64,000 bases of DNA, taken from Dipteris shenzhenensis. Taxonomy: Eukaryota; Polypodiophyta; Polypodiopsida; Gleicheniales. Made by a program: the position numbers and the translations under genes. The stretch is taken from assembly GCA_047967505.1 (NCBI GenBank), contig CM106538.1. One strand, written 5' to 3'. Under the pieces are notes generated by a model. The model searched no databases. It worked only from the letters and a program-made list of their open reading frames with translations, and was not told the DNA's origin. This document shows positions 1 to 12,462 of this stretch, in pieces; within the stretch, counting starts at the first letter, position 1, and the number at the start of each line of letters is the position of its first letter.

Positions 1-3000
1 GACATCTCCAACAATGGGCCTTGGATAGTTCCACTTGCCCACCGTATTCTTCACCCAACATCTCTAGATCCTACAGCTAGGAGTTAGGAAATGAGAACTC
101 GTGAATCTTCAGCATAACCTTGAGTACCTTGAGTAATCCAAAAGCTCGTCTGGAAGGAAAAGACTGACAAAGAAAGGCTAAATTAATGCTCCAGATATTT
201 GCAAGCGAAGATCTAAAGAATGCAAAATCCATCCTAAAATTGAATCAAACATGTAATCGTACATCAAAGAAGTGAGGATCCTTACATGTATCACATCCCT
301 ATGATCCCATTCTGTAAAATAGGAGTGCAATTTGTCATAAAATCTGTGCGTGCTCTCTGGGGGCACAAGTTCATAATAATAGCAATCTTCGCAAAGTTGC
401 CTTGGCCAAGAGTACGTTCTTGTAGTTGCCAACAATGCAAGAGTTATAGAGCCAGTGAGGTCTAATCCCTTTGGGGAAGCAGCACTGCACATAAACCATA
501 TTAACACAATAAGTTGAGTGAAGAGCATTTGAAGATTGTGCATCAAAGAAACCCAGGCAGTCGAAGTAGGCCAATAGGATGCCAAGTGATAATGCAATCA
601 ACATGTCGGCGTCACAATTCCAAACACTGCAGATTAATGAAAGGAAAGCTCCAATGCATCAGGTCAGCAATAGAACAAAACTTGAAATTAGATTCCATCA
701 CAAATTTTCATGATTTTTTTGTTGGGTTTTCAAAGACACCAATTATTGATAATGTGATCCGTTTTTCTCCTCCAGATATATTCATTCCGCAATCTCCAAT
801 ATCGCCAAATACCTTGCCATAAGGCTTATAGAGTTTTGTTGTAATCCCATGGCCATTTGGGAGCATTGGTGACCTCAATTACATATTGTAGCTGCCTCGA
901 GGGTGCATTGTTAAGAAACCCTAGATACGACGTGTGTTTAACGGGTATTCTAAAAATCCCTTACCTTTGAATTTTGTCACTTAACTAGCTTGAAATTTTA
1001 GCTTTCCAAAAAATTAAATCTCAAATTGTGGGGTGTGCGGTCTTAAATGTATGTAAATGGAAATAAGAAAGATGTGTTAATTTATACACACACACATATA
1101 GATGCACATCAAACTTAAACCTTCATTTTTGTTGTAGGTACTCCCGTGTAATCATCATCCACTCATCTTCTCTTTGTACACCACTACCTCTACTACGGCA
1201 TGCTTCACCATAGCAAGGGTTGGACTACACACATCACGAGCTTCGAGCATCACAAACATGGACCCCAAACCCGTTGTAGACGGGTCAAGCTACTCGTAAG
1301 CAGAAGCTCACAATAGGAGTACAATCGAGGTTTACAGGAGTATAATTGAGGAGGAATTGAGGTTACACAATAGGAGTACAATTGAGGTTCATAGCAGAAG
1401 ATATGTTATAAGGGACCTTGAATCCAAAGATTCCAAAGCTCTTGATTCAACATATGAAAGCAACAGGGTAAGGGCCACATTTTCAACAATTTGAAGGAGA
1501 AGGAAGCAACCCAACAAACAACACATCGATCGAAGAAGTAGCAGCGGGCCACGAAATGGCTTGGAGCCGAACAGGTCACTGTAAGAAAACAATACAATGT
1601 CTGTGCTCAACAGATAACAAGATCTTGTACGCAAGAGAGAAAACAAATAGTATGGAGAATCAAAAATTTGATTACCGTAGAACTGATACAATCGATGGCG
1701 CTCCTGTGAAAGAAGCTTCGATGGCATGCTGGAAACAGTAGAGGACGGAGGCTGGATGCTAAGGAATCAGGGTTGCTGTAGCCAGTGATGAAATGGGCTT
1801 CACGGGCTTGCTCTTTTATAGCCACCAGTCGTAGTCGGTTAGACCCAATTGGGTGACCGACCCAGTCCGCCCAAAACGGTCAATTGGGAGTCGGTCCCAA
1901 AATAGGCCATCGACCACACGATAGAACCGGTGCGCAAAATATAGCAACTAACCTATGGGGTCCGTTCGGCCCAGAGCCATCCAGGATCATCTGAGGCTCC
2001 AAACGGGCCCCGCAACCCGAGAGTGGGCTGCCCCGAGAAATGCTCCGTCTACCCTCAGTGCGGTCAGTCATGGGATGCCTTCCCGCACTTGCATGTAGCC
2101 TAGTTGGCGGTGTGCCAACTCTATCTAAAGCCATCCAGCCATCAGGCCACACATGGCCCCCATCTGGTGTCCAAACCAAGACCTACTGGATAACCGAGCT
2201 ACTCAAATGCCTTCTCCTCATATGGGGCGGCTTACAAGTAGAGTTAGCTGGTTCCCGCGTAGTTACACGAGAGTGGAGCATTGATATCTAACAGTCGCAA
2301 ACGGGTCTTGAAGACGCTTTCACAACCAATCGATTGAAAGACGATGGACGGGGAGTTGAGCGGGGAAACCGCCTAGAAAACAGGGAGAACAAGGCAGTTC
2401 AATGTTTCCCCTAAGTGGTGTGTAGCATTCCTATGCTCCCCAGCCCCTGTCTTTTCCTCCAATTCGTCCTTTTTGGACAAAGGGGCTTGTCTGTAGCTAG
2501 ATGTGTAACTAGCCATAATACGTAATAGTGTTGCTACAAGATATATGTACTATACAAATAGTTTGACTTCATCCATGTTGATTTCACCATTGTTTCTAAT
2601 AAATATTAGTAATAGGCCTTTATCATGCCACAAAATATATATAGTGCACAAACGATTTGATTGCATAATAAATATTTATAAATTAAAATGTGGCAATATT
2701 GATGAGAACTATCAAAACATCTTGAGTTTACTAAAATCTATCTTTTAGGAGCATGCTCAAAGCATTTGATATGACTTAAATATTCATGTCCTTGGGTTAA
2801 ACCTTGTGAACATAATGGGCCTATAAATGTCAATCTTTACCAATAGACATCCTAAGCTAGAAACGGTGGAAGGGTCTTTATTGAACTACCAATGCAAAGT
2901 CTTAGAAATATTTATGTAGAAGAGTGCATGGATATAGGACATGTTAAAAGACTCTAAGAATGTTTTTGTAGTTTGTGTAAAAGAATCTAAGACTGTTTTT

Positions 3001-3480
3001 GTAGTTTGTGTAAAAAGCAAGCTTGACATGAAAGACTTGACAATAAGTACAAGAGGGGAAAGAAGTGCTCAGAGAGGCACGATGAGTAGTAGTGCATGAG
3101 ATTTGAGCCTGCATGAGATTCGAGCCACATTAGAGCCTTGTACTAGGAAGGGTTGGGTTGGAACTTGGAATTTCAAAAGTTTGAGAAGTTGAAACTAATA
3201 GTTCTAAAAAAAGGGGGGAAGAATGAATGCAAAGGGGAGAGGGGTATGATGGAATGCGCACGTTTAAGGTGTTTAATAGCAGAATATATATACTTAATTT
3301 GTAGTAATGTATATTTTATGTTCTAGGCTTAGGGGAGAAGCTTATAAAGAGTAACGGATTTTGAATGGAGACTTTTGGGTGGGAAAACTTAATTTATGTA
3401 TTATTCCGATAAACAAAACAATGATGTAACGGATTTTGAAATTCTGAATCCGTTAAAGGAGAAGGCGGCGATTTAATATT
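1..3480. other. Intergenic, no gene recognised
   Basis: No open frame here has a recognisable domain or plant-like coding composition. It holds small direct repeats: an AATAGGAGTACAAT-type unit repeated around 1307-1395, a duplicated stretch of about 35 bp at roughly 2949-3015 ending in TTTGTAGTTTGTGTAAAA, and a duplicated GCATGAGATT motif near 3098-3125. The part at 1840-2300 is richer in G and C than its surroundings and contains short open frames on both strands, which I regard as chance. It may be old repeat sequence; I recognise no family. Confidence 0.5.
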
Positions 3481-3579
3481 TATTTGAGGTAGATTAAATA
3501 GGCAACTACGGAAAATTATAAAGAAGCGGGGGCCACGCCCGTGCGGCGGGGGGGTTTTAAAAAAGCGCCAAGTTTAGGG

Positions 3580-3675
3580 GAGGCGGTTTTGGGACAGGGT
3601 GTGGGCGGTTTTGGGGTGACGGGCGGTTTTACAAAACTGGGCAGGGAAGCCCAAGGGGCGCGGTTTTAGGGCAGG
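3580..3675 (+). promoter_or_regulatory. Cluster of GCGGTTTT motifs upstream of the HNH-like gene
   Basis: Four copies of GCGGTTTT (three preceded by G, several followed by GGG) occur within about 95 bp, roughly 410-500 bp upstream of the proposed start codon of the next gene. The surrounding stretch is G-rich on the plus strand. The repetition and position suggest a promoter-proximal regulatory cluster, but I cannot assign a binding factor. It could also be a decayed minisatellite. Confidence 0.35.
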
Positions 3676-3845
3676 GGAAGGACGGAATCACGAAGGAATC
3701 GTGGGAGATTCTGGCATTAAAGCGACGGGAGAATCTTAGCGGAATCGGTGGGGATTCTGAGAATCACGGCGAATCAAGGCGAATCCAGCACTGCTAACGT
3801 ACTCTTTGGTCGTCTTGTTCAAAGGACGCAGTTTTTATTAAGAGG

Positions 3846-3936
3846 TTGGCCATCGCCATAGCCAAGCTTCCGGCAGAGCTTCGCCGTCGCCATAGCCAAG
3901 CTTCCGGCAAAGCTTCGCCTTCGCCATCGCCATCGC
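3846..3936 (+). repeat. Short tandem repeat in the presumed 5' leader
   Basis: The unit CATAGCCAAGCTTCCGGCA is present twice (near 3856 and 3891), each followed by a similar GAGCTTCGCC or AAGCTTCGCC tail, then CGCCATCGCCATCGCC. The spacing is about 35 bp. It sits 150-240 bp upstream of the proposed ATG at 4083, so it probably belongs to the core promoter or 5' UTR of that gene. Confidence 0.55.
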
Positions 3937-4082
3937 CTTCCTAACGCAGCTTCACTCCATCTCCATCGTTTTCTTCATAGCTCCGCTTCCCCTGCTCCAT
4001 CTCCTTCCCCTTCCCCTGCTCCCTCCCACCTGCTTCGACCTCTGCTCCCTCCTTCCCTTTTGCCATTTCCTCTCCCTCCACC

Positions 4083-7000
4083 ATGCTTCACCCCTCCTCC
4101 TTCCCCCCCTCCCATCTCTCTGTCGACCCCCTCCTCGGCTTCCCCCCCGCCTTCGCCCACCTCTGCCGCCATTCCCCGCCCTCGCACCACCCGCTCCCCT
4201 TCTCCGACGGCCCTCCTCGCTGCTTCCTCCCCTATGCCCTCCCCCCCGACGACGTAATCCCCGCGCCGCTTCTTTGCTCCTTCCGCTGGATGACCCTCCT
4301 TGCACGGACTCATAGCCTTGGTAGAGATAGACGTAGAAAATTCGTAACGGGAATGAGTCCTGCGGCTTAACCAAGAGAGAAATAGAATGCTTGTGTATCG
4401 TTGTTCTTTGGAAGAGTTAGACGTCCAACAATGCGCGGGGATGAGCTGATCGAAGAAGAACAAGTGATTGAATACTTTCTTTCATGTGAGTTTGTCTACC
4501 CGTTGTAGGTAAATCAATCATCGCGGTGTTTGCGCATGCAGGTCTCAAAGCTGAACGAGCTCGAAGAGCTATTTCCGATCATCGCCGAAGCGAACAGCGA
4601 CAATTCTGTCGCAAGCGGTCATGCCGATTTCCTGTGGTCTCAACTCGATCACCTTGGGTACGGAAGTGAATGCCAACTTCTAGGAATTGCAACTTTTTAG
4701 CAGAGGAGTACAGTTCTATTGTGGACAGAAGCGCCGAGGCTTCAGGTGGCCTTTTGTGTTCGCAAGGAAAACGAGGACGAAAAACGGGTGGCGGCAGATT
4801 GGACTGACGTACGATTTCATCTTCTTGTATTCTGTGTACATCCAGGACTGCAGGATTTGACCCCGCTCAGTTTAGAGTCGATCCCTACGGGAATGTCGTC
4901 CACTGGAGTGCAGTTCCGTCGTCTCCTCTTGCGTGGGAAATTGATCACTGGTTTCCACTTACAAGTACGATGCATATCTTTTTCATCGCAAAGCATGCGT
5001 TTATTTGAATTTGAAGAGCCCTCTAACTGGCATGCTTTCTGTAGGAGGCGGCAAAACGATAGCCAGCAATCTTAGAGTAGTGCAATGGCAAGTGGCTCGA
5101 AGAAAGAACCAGAGGCTCGAGTTTCTTGTACCTTGGTGGGATCTACAGCTCGGCATTTCCGTCAATCAATTCCTCTCCATATTTGCATCCAAGAATGCTG
5201 ACTTCAGGTGATTAAATGTTCACAAACGTTTATGCTTGACTGGAATGCAGGATCATTCTAGCTTAACGCGTTGCTGCTTGGACGCAGACAAGGGGCATTT
5301 TCGTTGCTCTTTCTTGAGGGCGGAAACGAGCCTGTCAGCAGCTTAGACGTTGAAAAACATATATGGCCCCAGCATTTTCAAGAAAGGGCGAAACAGGTAG
5401 GATACGCGGCTGCCGCATTGGTTCGGATAGAGAAACAGATGGACGGGCTGAAGAGTGGCGCAAGGACCCCGAAGTCTGGCGGGTCTGTACCGGGTAAGGC
5501 GAGTGCATGGGCTGCTCTCTTTGCCAGCTTTGATAGAAAAATCTGTCTTCATGCTATATAGCAAAATTGTAATTGTGCGCTCTTATTTTGCCTGAAATCA
5601 TCATCAGGAACTCCTTCTAGAAGGAAGTGGCGTGCAGAAGAAGAAGAAGCTTTGCTCATTGCTTTACAGAAATACAGGCCGGTCAATTGGGGGGACAATA
5701 ACAAGTGCGAACCCACGGTCCTGAAACGATTTCCTTCAGACAAGGTAAAGCTTAACCTTGGATTTTTTCAAGCAGAGCTCACTCGAAGTTTATTTGAGGA
5801 TTCTTTACAGAACATCCATATAGAGATGTGCCGAAGATGGAGAAGTGGACCTTTCTCATGTGCTACACCCATGCTTACATGCATTCTTGCAGCACCAGTC
5901 GATCCAAGAACACTTTGAGGCTAACGGGGACAAAAACGGTATCACTATCAGACAATCAGCTGTTGCCTCAGCAATTCAAATGGAAACAGACATAGGTAAG
6001 CAACATGCGCTAGAGAGGCAGCAGAAAGAAGAGCAAATTGCTCGTATGGAAAAAGAATTGATGATTATTAAACAGCAAAACGAGAGGGAGAAAGCAGCGC
6101 TAGACGAACTTGAAAGCAATCTAACAAAACAGAAGAAACGCGTGGAAAAGCAAAGGCGCTGGTCAGAAACACAGTCGCAATATCGTCAGTGCCTCGAAAG
6201 GATCATAAGAGATACCATGCATCAGTAAGTGTCTACCTTGCTCCATAGCTAGAAGGTTGGGCATTTTTCCCAGGTACCGAATAACCAAACAATCGAGTTG
6301 TTGACCTTCATTGACGTGTGTGCAGAAGCTTTGTGTTTAAGGAGCAGGCCAGGCTTAATCAAACTGCTTGCAATGCCCTGCTAGCTAGGCTTCAGTCTCA
6401 GAAAGTTACTTGTGAGAAGGCTGAGCTAGACGTCGTGAAACATTCCAAAGAGAGAGAGGCACTAGAGATTCTCGCTGAGTCAAATCTTGCGGAATATGTG
6501 TGCAAGCGGCTCATTGAGGAAGGATGCTTGGACATTGGCGGGAACCGTACGGAGCAAGGAGTAACCAACAAAATCATAGCGATAGATGATTCTCTCTGCC
6601 CTCAGCAAGTTGGCCATACCATTACTTTGATCGACGAAAAGTGCGTTGTCGAGGTTGCCATTCAGAATCAAACCAGGAGCGGTTCAGAAGCCACAGAAAA
6701 GCTGCTAAATCAACCACTCAGTTGCATCAAGGAGATTGAGATGATTCCGGACGAGGAAGACCGGAAAGCTACAGAAGAGCGACAAGTAAGCACGCAGGCA
6801 TCCCCATTAAAGAGAAAGGTCACGAGTGGTGAGCTAGAGGTGATTGCCGGATACGTAAATCAACGGCAAAAAATCGAGAATACAGGGGAGGACGTCTCGC
6901 AAAGATGCAAGGTGCAGCAAGCGAAATTAAGTTTGGAAGACGAAGACAGACGTCCGAAAGTAGGAGAAGAAGAGCAGCTAGATGATCTTCTGCAAGAAAT

Positions 7001-8192
7001 ACACAAGATGCAAGGAAAAGTAAAGGAAGCAATGGTGGATGCAAGTGAAGAGGAAAACGAGGAACAGAGGCTGAGGCGGATGGGAAAGTCCAATGTGGAT
7101 AAGTGGCTACAGAGGCTTCTGTTCAACAACACTGGGGCATGTATGGCTGTGGAGAAGGATACACAGAAGGGGAGCCTTGAAAGGGCTCGCTCAACTGTCT
7201 GTAGAGACCTTGTTGTGGGTGCCCAAAAGCAAGAAGACAGTGGCAGTGCTGCAGGGAATGGTGGGGAGAGATCGAGAGGAGTGTTTGGGCTGTTCCGGAT
7301 GATGAGTTTGAGGCACGAGCCAAAGAAGCTGAAGATTAGCAAGGAGACAGTAGATGGTGCAAATGATGAGTTGAAAGATGGAGAGGAGGCAATGCAGGAA
7401 GAAGGCAGGTTGAAGGCTGAATGTCACAAGGCTGACTATGGGGGGGAAGAATATCAAGTGGGTGAGAAAGGAGTAATGGCTAAAAGCCAGGAACAAGAAG
7501 AAGAAAGAGGCATGGCAATGGAGATGGCCAGTGCAAGTGAGGTGGTGGAGAGGCTGGGGAAGCTGCAGGTGGCCCCAAGGGACGGGGCTCGAGAGGGAGA
7601 GGTGTTCACCAATGAAAGAGATTTTGTGAAGAGAATGAGGGAAGTGAGAGAAGAGGATAAGATGAGGAAAAGTGGAAGGATGAAGATTGGACCTTGTTTA
7701 AGCTTTGGGGAGAAAGAGGTGCCTGCTATTCAGCCTGTGCATGTGAATATTCAACAACAGCTTCATCATCATCAACAGCAGGAGCAAGACAACTTTCACA
7801 TAAAGACCAAGGCTAAGTCCACTGAAAACCCAACTAAACCCACTGAAAATCCACACTTCAACATGGCTGCCACACATTCTTCCACCTCCACATCTGCCAC
7901 TCAAGTTGGTCCTGAGAAAGTCCGAAGAAGCAGTAGCATGCGAGTTGCATCCACCAGTAGATGGGTCTTGCACATGAGAAAGGGCTCTGATCTACCTAAA
8001 AATGAAGAGATTGATCTGTTATTCCATGCTTCTTCAACACTCCAAGATGGTGCCAGCCAAGGAAAACATGCTGCTTCAAAAGTGCAAGCAAAAAGTGGTA
8101 GCAGCAGTGGCTTGAGTAGTGGTTTGGGGCTGAGAGCTTCTATCAAGACTTGCACCAGGGCATGGAAGAGGGCTGTATCAAAGAAGCTGTAG
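4083..8192 (+). CDS. HNH-nuclease-like, MYB-like, coiled-coil plant protein (eight exons)
   Basis: Model from GT-AG sites and continuous phase: exons 4083-4343, 4542-4657, 4846-4964, 5045-5207, 5288-5493, 5608-5744, 5824-6224 and 6326-8192, giving 1089 residues. Exon 1 is GC-rich with C-ending codons; its start is the first ATG in that frame. An HNH-like core spans about 156-190: Asp159-His160, a Gly-Gly pair, Asn174 in a SNL motif and Arg-Lys-Asn near 187. The Cys pairs of many HNH domains are absent. A MYB/SANT-like segment starts at 293 with Trp296 and Trp316 framing an acidic helix. Residues about 392-530 form a coiled coil. A conserved-looking NVDKWLQRLL motif lies near 724, and the C-terminus is basic. 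From memory, land plants have unnamed proteins of this layout. Function is unknown; a nuclear DNA-binding role is inference. Exons 2-6 and 8 are firm; exon 1 and the 5744/5824 junction are less sure. Confidence 0.8.
5745..5823 (+). other. Ambiguous intron containing a MYB-like helix
   Basis: The simplest legal intron here is 79 bp, from GT at 5745 to AG at 5823, and it keeps phase. However, bases 5776-5820 read SSLEVYLRILYRTSI in the frame of both neighbouring exons and look like the missing last helix of the MYB-like segment. They are followed in frame by TAG at 5821-5823, then by the certain downstream exon. Using 5775 as acceptor would need a 31-bp intron, too short for normal plant splicing, and would hit that stop. 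Either the helix is now intronic, or the gene carries a nonsense change and a shrunken intron, or there is a sequence error. Confidence 0.55.
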
Positions 8193-8239
8193 GTATATAA
8201 GCTACTACAGTACTGATTATGCCAACACTCTTTGCTAAT

Positions 8240-8566
8240 ATTCAGTATCCAGACAGCTCTCCATTAAGGTGACAGGTGTCCATTAAGGCAGTGAAATGTA
8301 ACTCAGATACTGCCCCTCCTGTTTGAAGGCCCCCTACTTGTTGGTATTCTAATGTTCGAGTTACGTTTCTCTATTATATGGATAGCTCATGCAACAGTTG
8401 GAGTCGAGGGCCTCTCACGAAGGTCAATGCTCATAGATATCGGATCATGAAAACTTGAAGATTTAATTCAAGGAGATTCGGCTATACATATCTGCCCTAT
8501 TTTCCTCCCACATACTCACGCATACAGAGTGTTTGTTTTTGTGTGTGTGTGTGTGTGTGTGCGTGC

Positions 8567-8612
<46 letters not shown>

Positions 8613-9119
8613 CCATATGATAAGAAAGAAATACTTCCACATGAGCTGATCATAGAGCTGCAGTTGATCTAAGATTTCAAGGGATTACATGTACATAAGC
8701 AAATAAGGTTGCCCCTTGCTCAACAAGAAATGTTATTAACATTAATGTTAGGGATTACATGTACGAGTAGCGTCACTCGTCTATGACTTGGTTAGAGACC
8801 CGCTCAATTCAGTATCTAGACAGCTCTCCATTAAGGTGACAGGTGTCCATTAAGGCAGTGAAATGTATCTCAGATACTGCCCCTACTTGTTAGGCTTGAT
8901 ATGGAGATCTTTATATCTTCCTTGGGATTCTAATGTTCGAGATACGTTTCTCTATTATATGGATTGCTCATGCAACAGTTGGAGCCGAGGGTCTCTCACG
9001 AAGGTCAATGCTCATAGATATCGGATCATGAAAACTTGAAGATTTAATTCAAGGAGGTTCGGCTATACATATCTGCCCTATTTTCCTCACATACTCACAC
9101 ATACAAAGTGTTTGTTTTC

Positions 9120-9156
<37 letters not shown>

Positions 9157-9242
9157 CATACGATAAGAAAGAAATACTTCCACATGAGCTGATCATAGAC
9201 CTGCAGTTGATCTAAGACTTGAAGGGATTACATATATAAGAG
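8240..9242 (+). repeat. Duplicated 3' flank of the HNH-like gene (two units of about 440-460 bp)
   Basis: The block 8240-8701 recurs at 8807-9242 with high similarity, starting at ATTCAGTAT and ending in GGGATTACAT plus a few bases. Each unit contains a (TG)n(AG)n microsatellite (8539-8612 and 9121-9155) of different length, and the first has extra bases near 8305-8340. The first unit begins about 50 bp after the stop codon of the upstream gene, so the duplicated block probably includes its 3' UTR or polyadenylation region. Confidence 0.85.
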
Positions 9243-10598
9243 CTATCTCATTGTTGAGCTCAGGCAGCAAAGCTAATTCTTCATTTTGATCTGCATCCTC
9301 TTGTTGAAAGGACACCAGTGACTTGGATGGCAAAATTGAGTGAGGGAGGTACTCGGTAAGCATTGAGGACCTCACCCTCAACCTTGTGGGTCTTGAGGAC
9401 ACAATCAAGGGTTGCTCAGGAATGCATTTCTAAGAGAAGTTGTTTGGCACTCAAAGTCCACATTTCTTTCCTAACGGGTTTATGCATCTTTGCATCTTCG
9501 TCAAACCGGTGAAGGGGTGGCACCGCAGTGGGAGCATCCCAAGGGGAGGCATGACTATGGGAGCGCCTCGATAGAGAGTGCATTTCTAAGGTGCCACATG
9601 GCATAGCCATTTGAGTGCCATGTGGCACCTCCAAAATAAGTAAATATAGATATAGAAGATGTTAAGATAAATTTTACGTCTGTTATTTTTTCAACTTTTA
9701 CAACAATAGAAAATGAAAATGGGACAACACAATGATTGTATTTTGGTTGAATAGTGACCAATGATTGAAAATAAAACAAAGCAATCATCAACATGGGACA
9801 TCATGTATGCAAGGTCTATTAGGACAAAATTCATCCTAAAAATTTCAAGGTCATTTATATTACCATTGATGTGAAGGCCAATTCTTAGCAATTGTTAAAA
9901 GAAATACATAAATAATACAATTGAATAAGTTAATATGCTCATATGCATCCATCCCATTGAATTTCAATCTCATGGGATAGTCATATGAGAAGAACATAGG
10001 TCAAATGCAATACATCAAAGTCTAAATAAGCTTAGATGATTATTAAAAAAAGCTACACATAGTTATCGGTGCCTCAAATCATGTTGGCAATTAGGAAACT
10101 ACACTACCACATATTGAGTTTATATATATATGTATATATATATATATATATTGGTGTTACGTGTTGGTGGAGAGTTGCTCGTGCTTCCTTTCCACAAGAT
10201 TTTAGGAGGCCAAGCTCATAAAGTATGATCAAATCAACTTGTCCACGTTCACAGTAATAGATATTTATTCTGTAGAATGGCCAAGAAAACATAGCTTGAG
10301 ATTGTCATGAAATGTTTATATAGTTGCGCGACGACGGATCTAACATCATTTGAGTCTAAATTGATTTGGTCTTTGATCTAAACGAGTAACATGACCCGTT
10401 TACGATGGGTTAGACACTCACTCCATTGGGTCTCAAGGGTGGAATCCTAAAATATCATTAACTGCGAGAAATACAATTTCATGTTTCAAGACCTCCTCCC
10501 CATATGCACCCCTTGGCTCTGTGCTTAGTTTACTCAACGATTCAGCTAGATGAGTGGCCATGCGATGTCACAAAAAACAACCCTCTATTCCCCATGCA

Positions 10599-10634
<36 letters not shown>

Positions 10635-11134
10635 GCATATATAATATTTCTCTCTCCATCACACATCCCTGTGCACTCTCTCCCTTTAGTGTCTTCCTTG
10701 CATGCATACACATGTGGACTATCATACATAGGAGATCCCCCCCCCCACCTTTCTCTTTTTCATGTACATTTACAAATACGTGCATGCGCATGGAGTAACA
10801 TGATCCATCTCCCCTTACCTCCCCCTTTGGCTTCCACTTGGCAACTTGTTCCTAATAAGAAAATAGAAGTAAATATTGATGTGTTTATATGTGTATACAC
10901 ATGGCCTTGATTATGCAACATACGTGCACATTTTATTTTTAGCTTTTCCTTTTAAATATGCATAAAATCTATTTTCCAACTAAAAGCAATACTAGGCTAA
11001 ATATGTTCTAATTCAAAGAATCCTAAAAAGAATTCAAATATTGAGATCCATATTAAAACCTAAAATGTTATTCCTTGAAATTAAAGAAAAACTTGCACAA
11101 AAATTGTTTTAACGCATTGAGGGGATGATTCAAT
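9243..11134. other. Intergenic with microsatellites and one hairpin
   Basis: No gene is recognised. There is a perfect 15-bp inverted repeat (AGGTGCCACATGGCA, 9589-9603 and 9616-9630) with a 12-base spacer, an alternating AT tract at about 10121-10151, a CT tract at about 10600-10630 and a C run near 10738-10747. The AT-rich sequence between them shows no coding signal. Confidence 0.6.
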
Positions 11135-11480
<346 letters not shown>

Positions 11481-11499
11481 TTAGAGAGAGAGAGAGAGG

Positions 11500-12130
11500 T
11501 TCATTAAGCCCTTGGCATAATGTTACATCCTTTGTCCCCCTCTCTACTTTCTCTCCTCTCTTTCTAGCAACCTTGTCAACCCCTCGTCTCTACTCTCTCT
11601 CATAGCTTCAGAGTCCCCCTACCTTACCTCTAGTCTCTACCCCTTCATGACCGTCGCCCCTTCATGACCGTCATAGCCACCTTGCAATAGTTGCTCTTTC
11701 AACCCCCCTCACCTTGAATGTTGCACCTCTCCTTGCAACTACTCCCTCAATCCACTCACCTCCACTCTCTCCATGGTTGCTCCCTCATCCCGTCACCTCC
11801 CCTCTTCTCATGGCTACTACTTGCTCACCCTCTCTTTGTGCCAGCTCCCTCAATCCCTCACCTCCTCATGTGGCTACTCCCTCACCCGCTCTCTTTGTGC
11901 AATGCTCAAGCTCCCTTAACCTCTCACCTCCTCGTGCGGCTGCTCTATGTCCCCCCACCCTCGTTGCACCTTGCCATCCCCTCTTCTTCTAGGCTTGCCC
12001 CCTCACCTTGACTCCATTCCCACTATCACCTTTACTCCACCTCTCCCTCCCCTACCCTCTCCATGTAGCACGGCGATTTCCTCCCTCAATCCCTCACCTT
12101 TGCTCACCTATTTATTATTGCATCTAGCCA
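11500..12130 (+). repeat. Pyrimidine-rich degenerate minisatellite
   Basis: A 600-bp stretch is dominated by C and T on the plus strand, with recurring variants of CTCCCTCAATCCCTCACCTCC and TGGCTACTCCCTCACC spaced roughly 50-70 bp apart between 11720 and 12110. The period is irregular. The long open frames are Pro/Ser/Leu-rich by-products of the composition. Confidence 0.6.
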
Positions 12131-12462
12131 ATTAATACCTTTTGAGTTTTCACAATTAAGTGATTAAGTTTTATGATGTTAATTTGATTGTGCATTGGTA
12201 GAGCATTTAGATCTGTACCAACGCAATGCATTTCTTTTCTTTAAGAGCATCCATTTTGCATCGACTACTTTCATGGGATTTAAAACATGTGGCAAGCTAG
12301 GGTCATTTACTTGTGAAGAAACCTTCTTTGGATCTCATGTATATGTGTTTCTAAAATCTCTAAAACCATTCTTTATTTTGGTTTATGATTTATTTATTTT
12401 TAATGTTGGTGAAATAGCTTTATTCTTGCATACATGATTAATTTATAATCTTAAGTTATAAG

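Noticed and set aside
1880-2291. Overlapping frames on both strands in a GC-richer patch
   Set aside because: Both strands are open over the same stretch and neither shows a domain; more likely old repeat sequence.
4720-4845. A plausible extra exon in the HNH-like gene reading KRRGFRWPFVFARK
   Set aside because: Using it requires a 37-bp intron after it. Joining 4657 directly to 4846 keeps phase with one ordinary 188-bp intron and gives a smoother protein.
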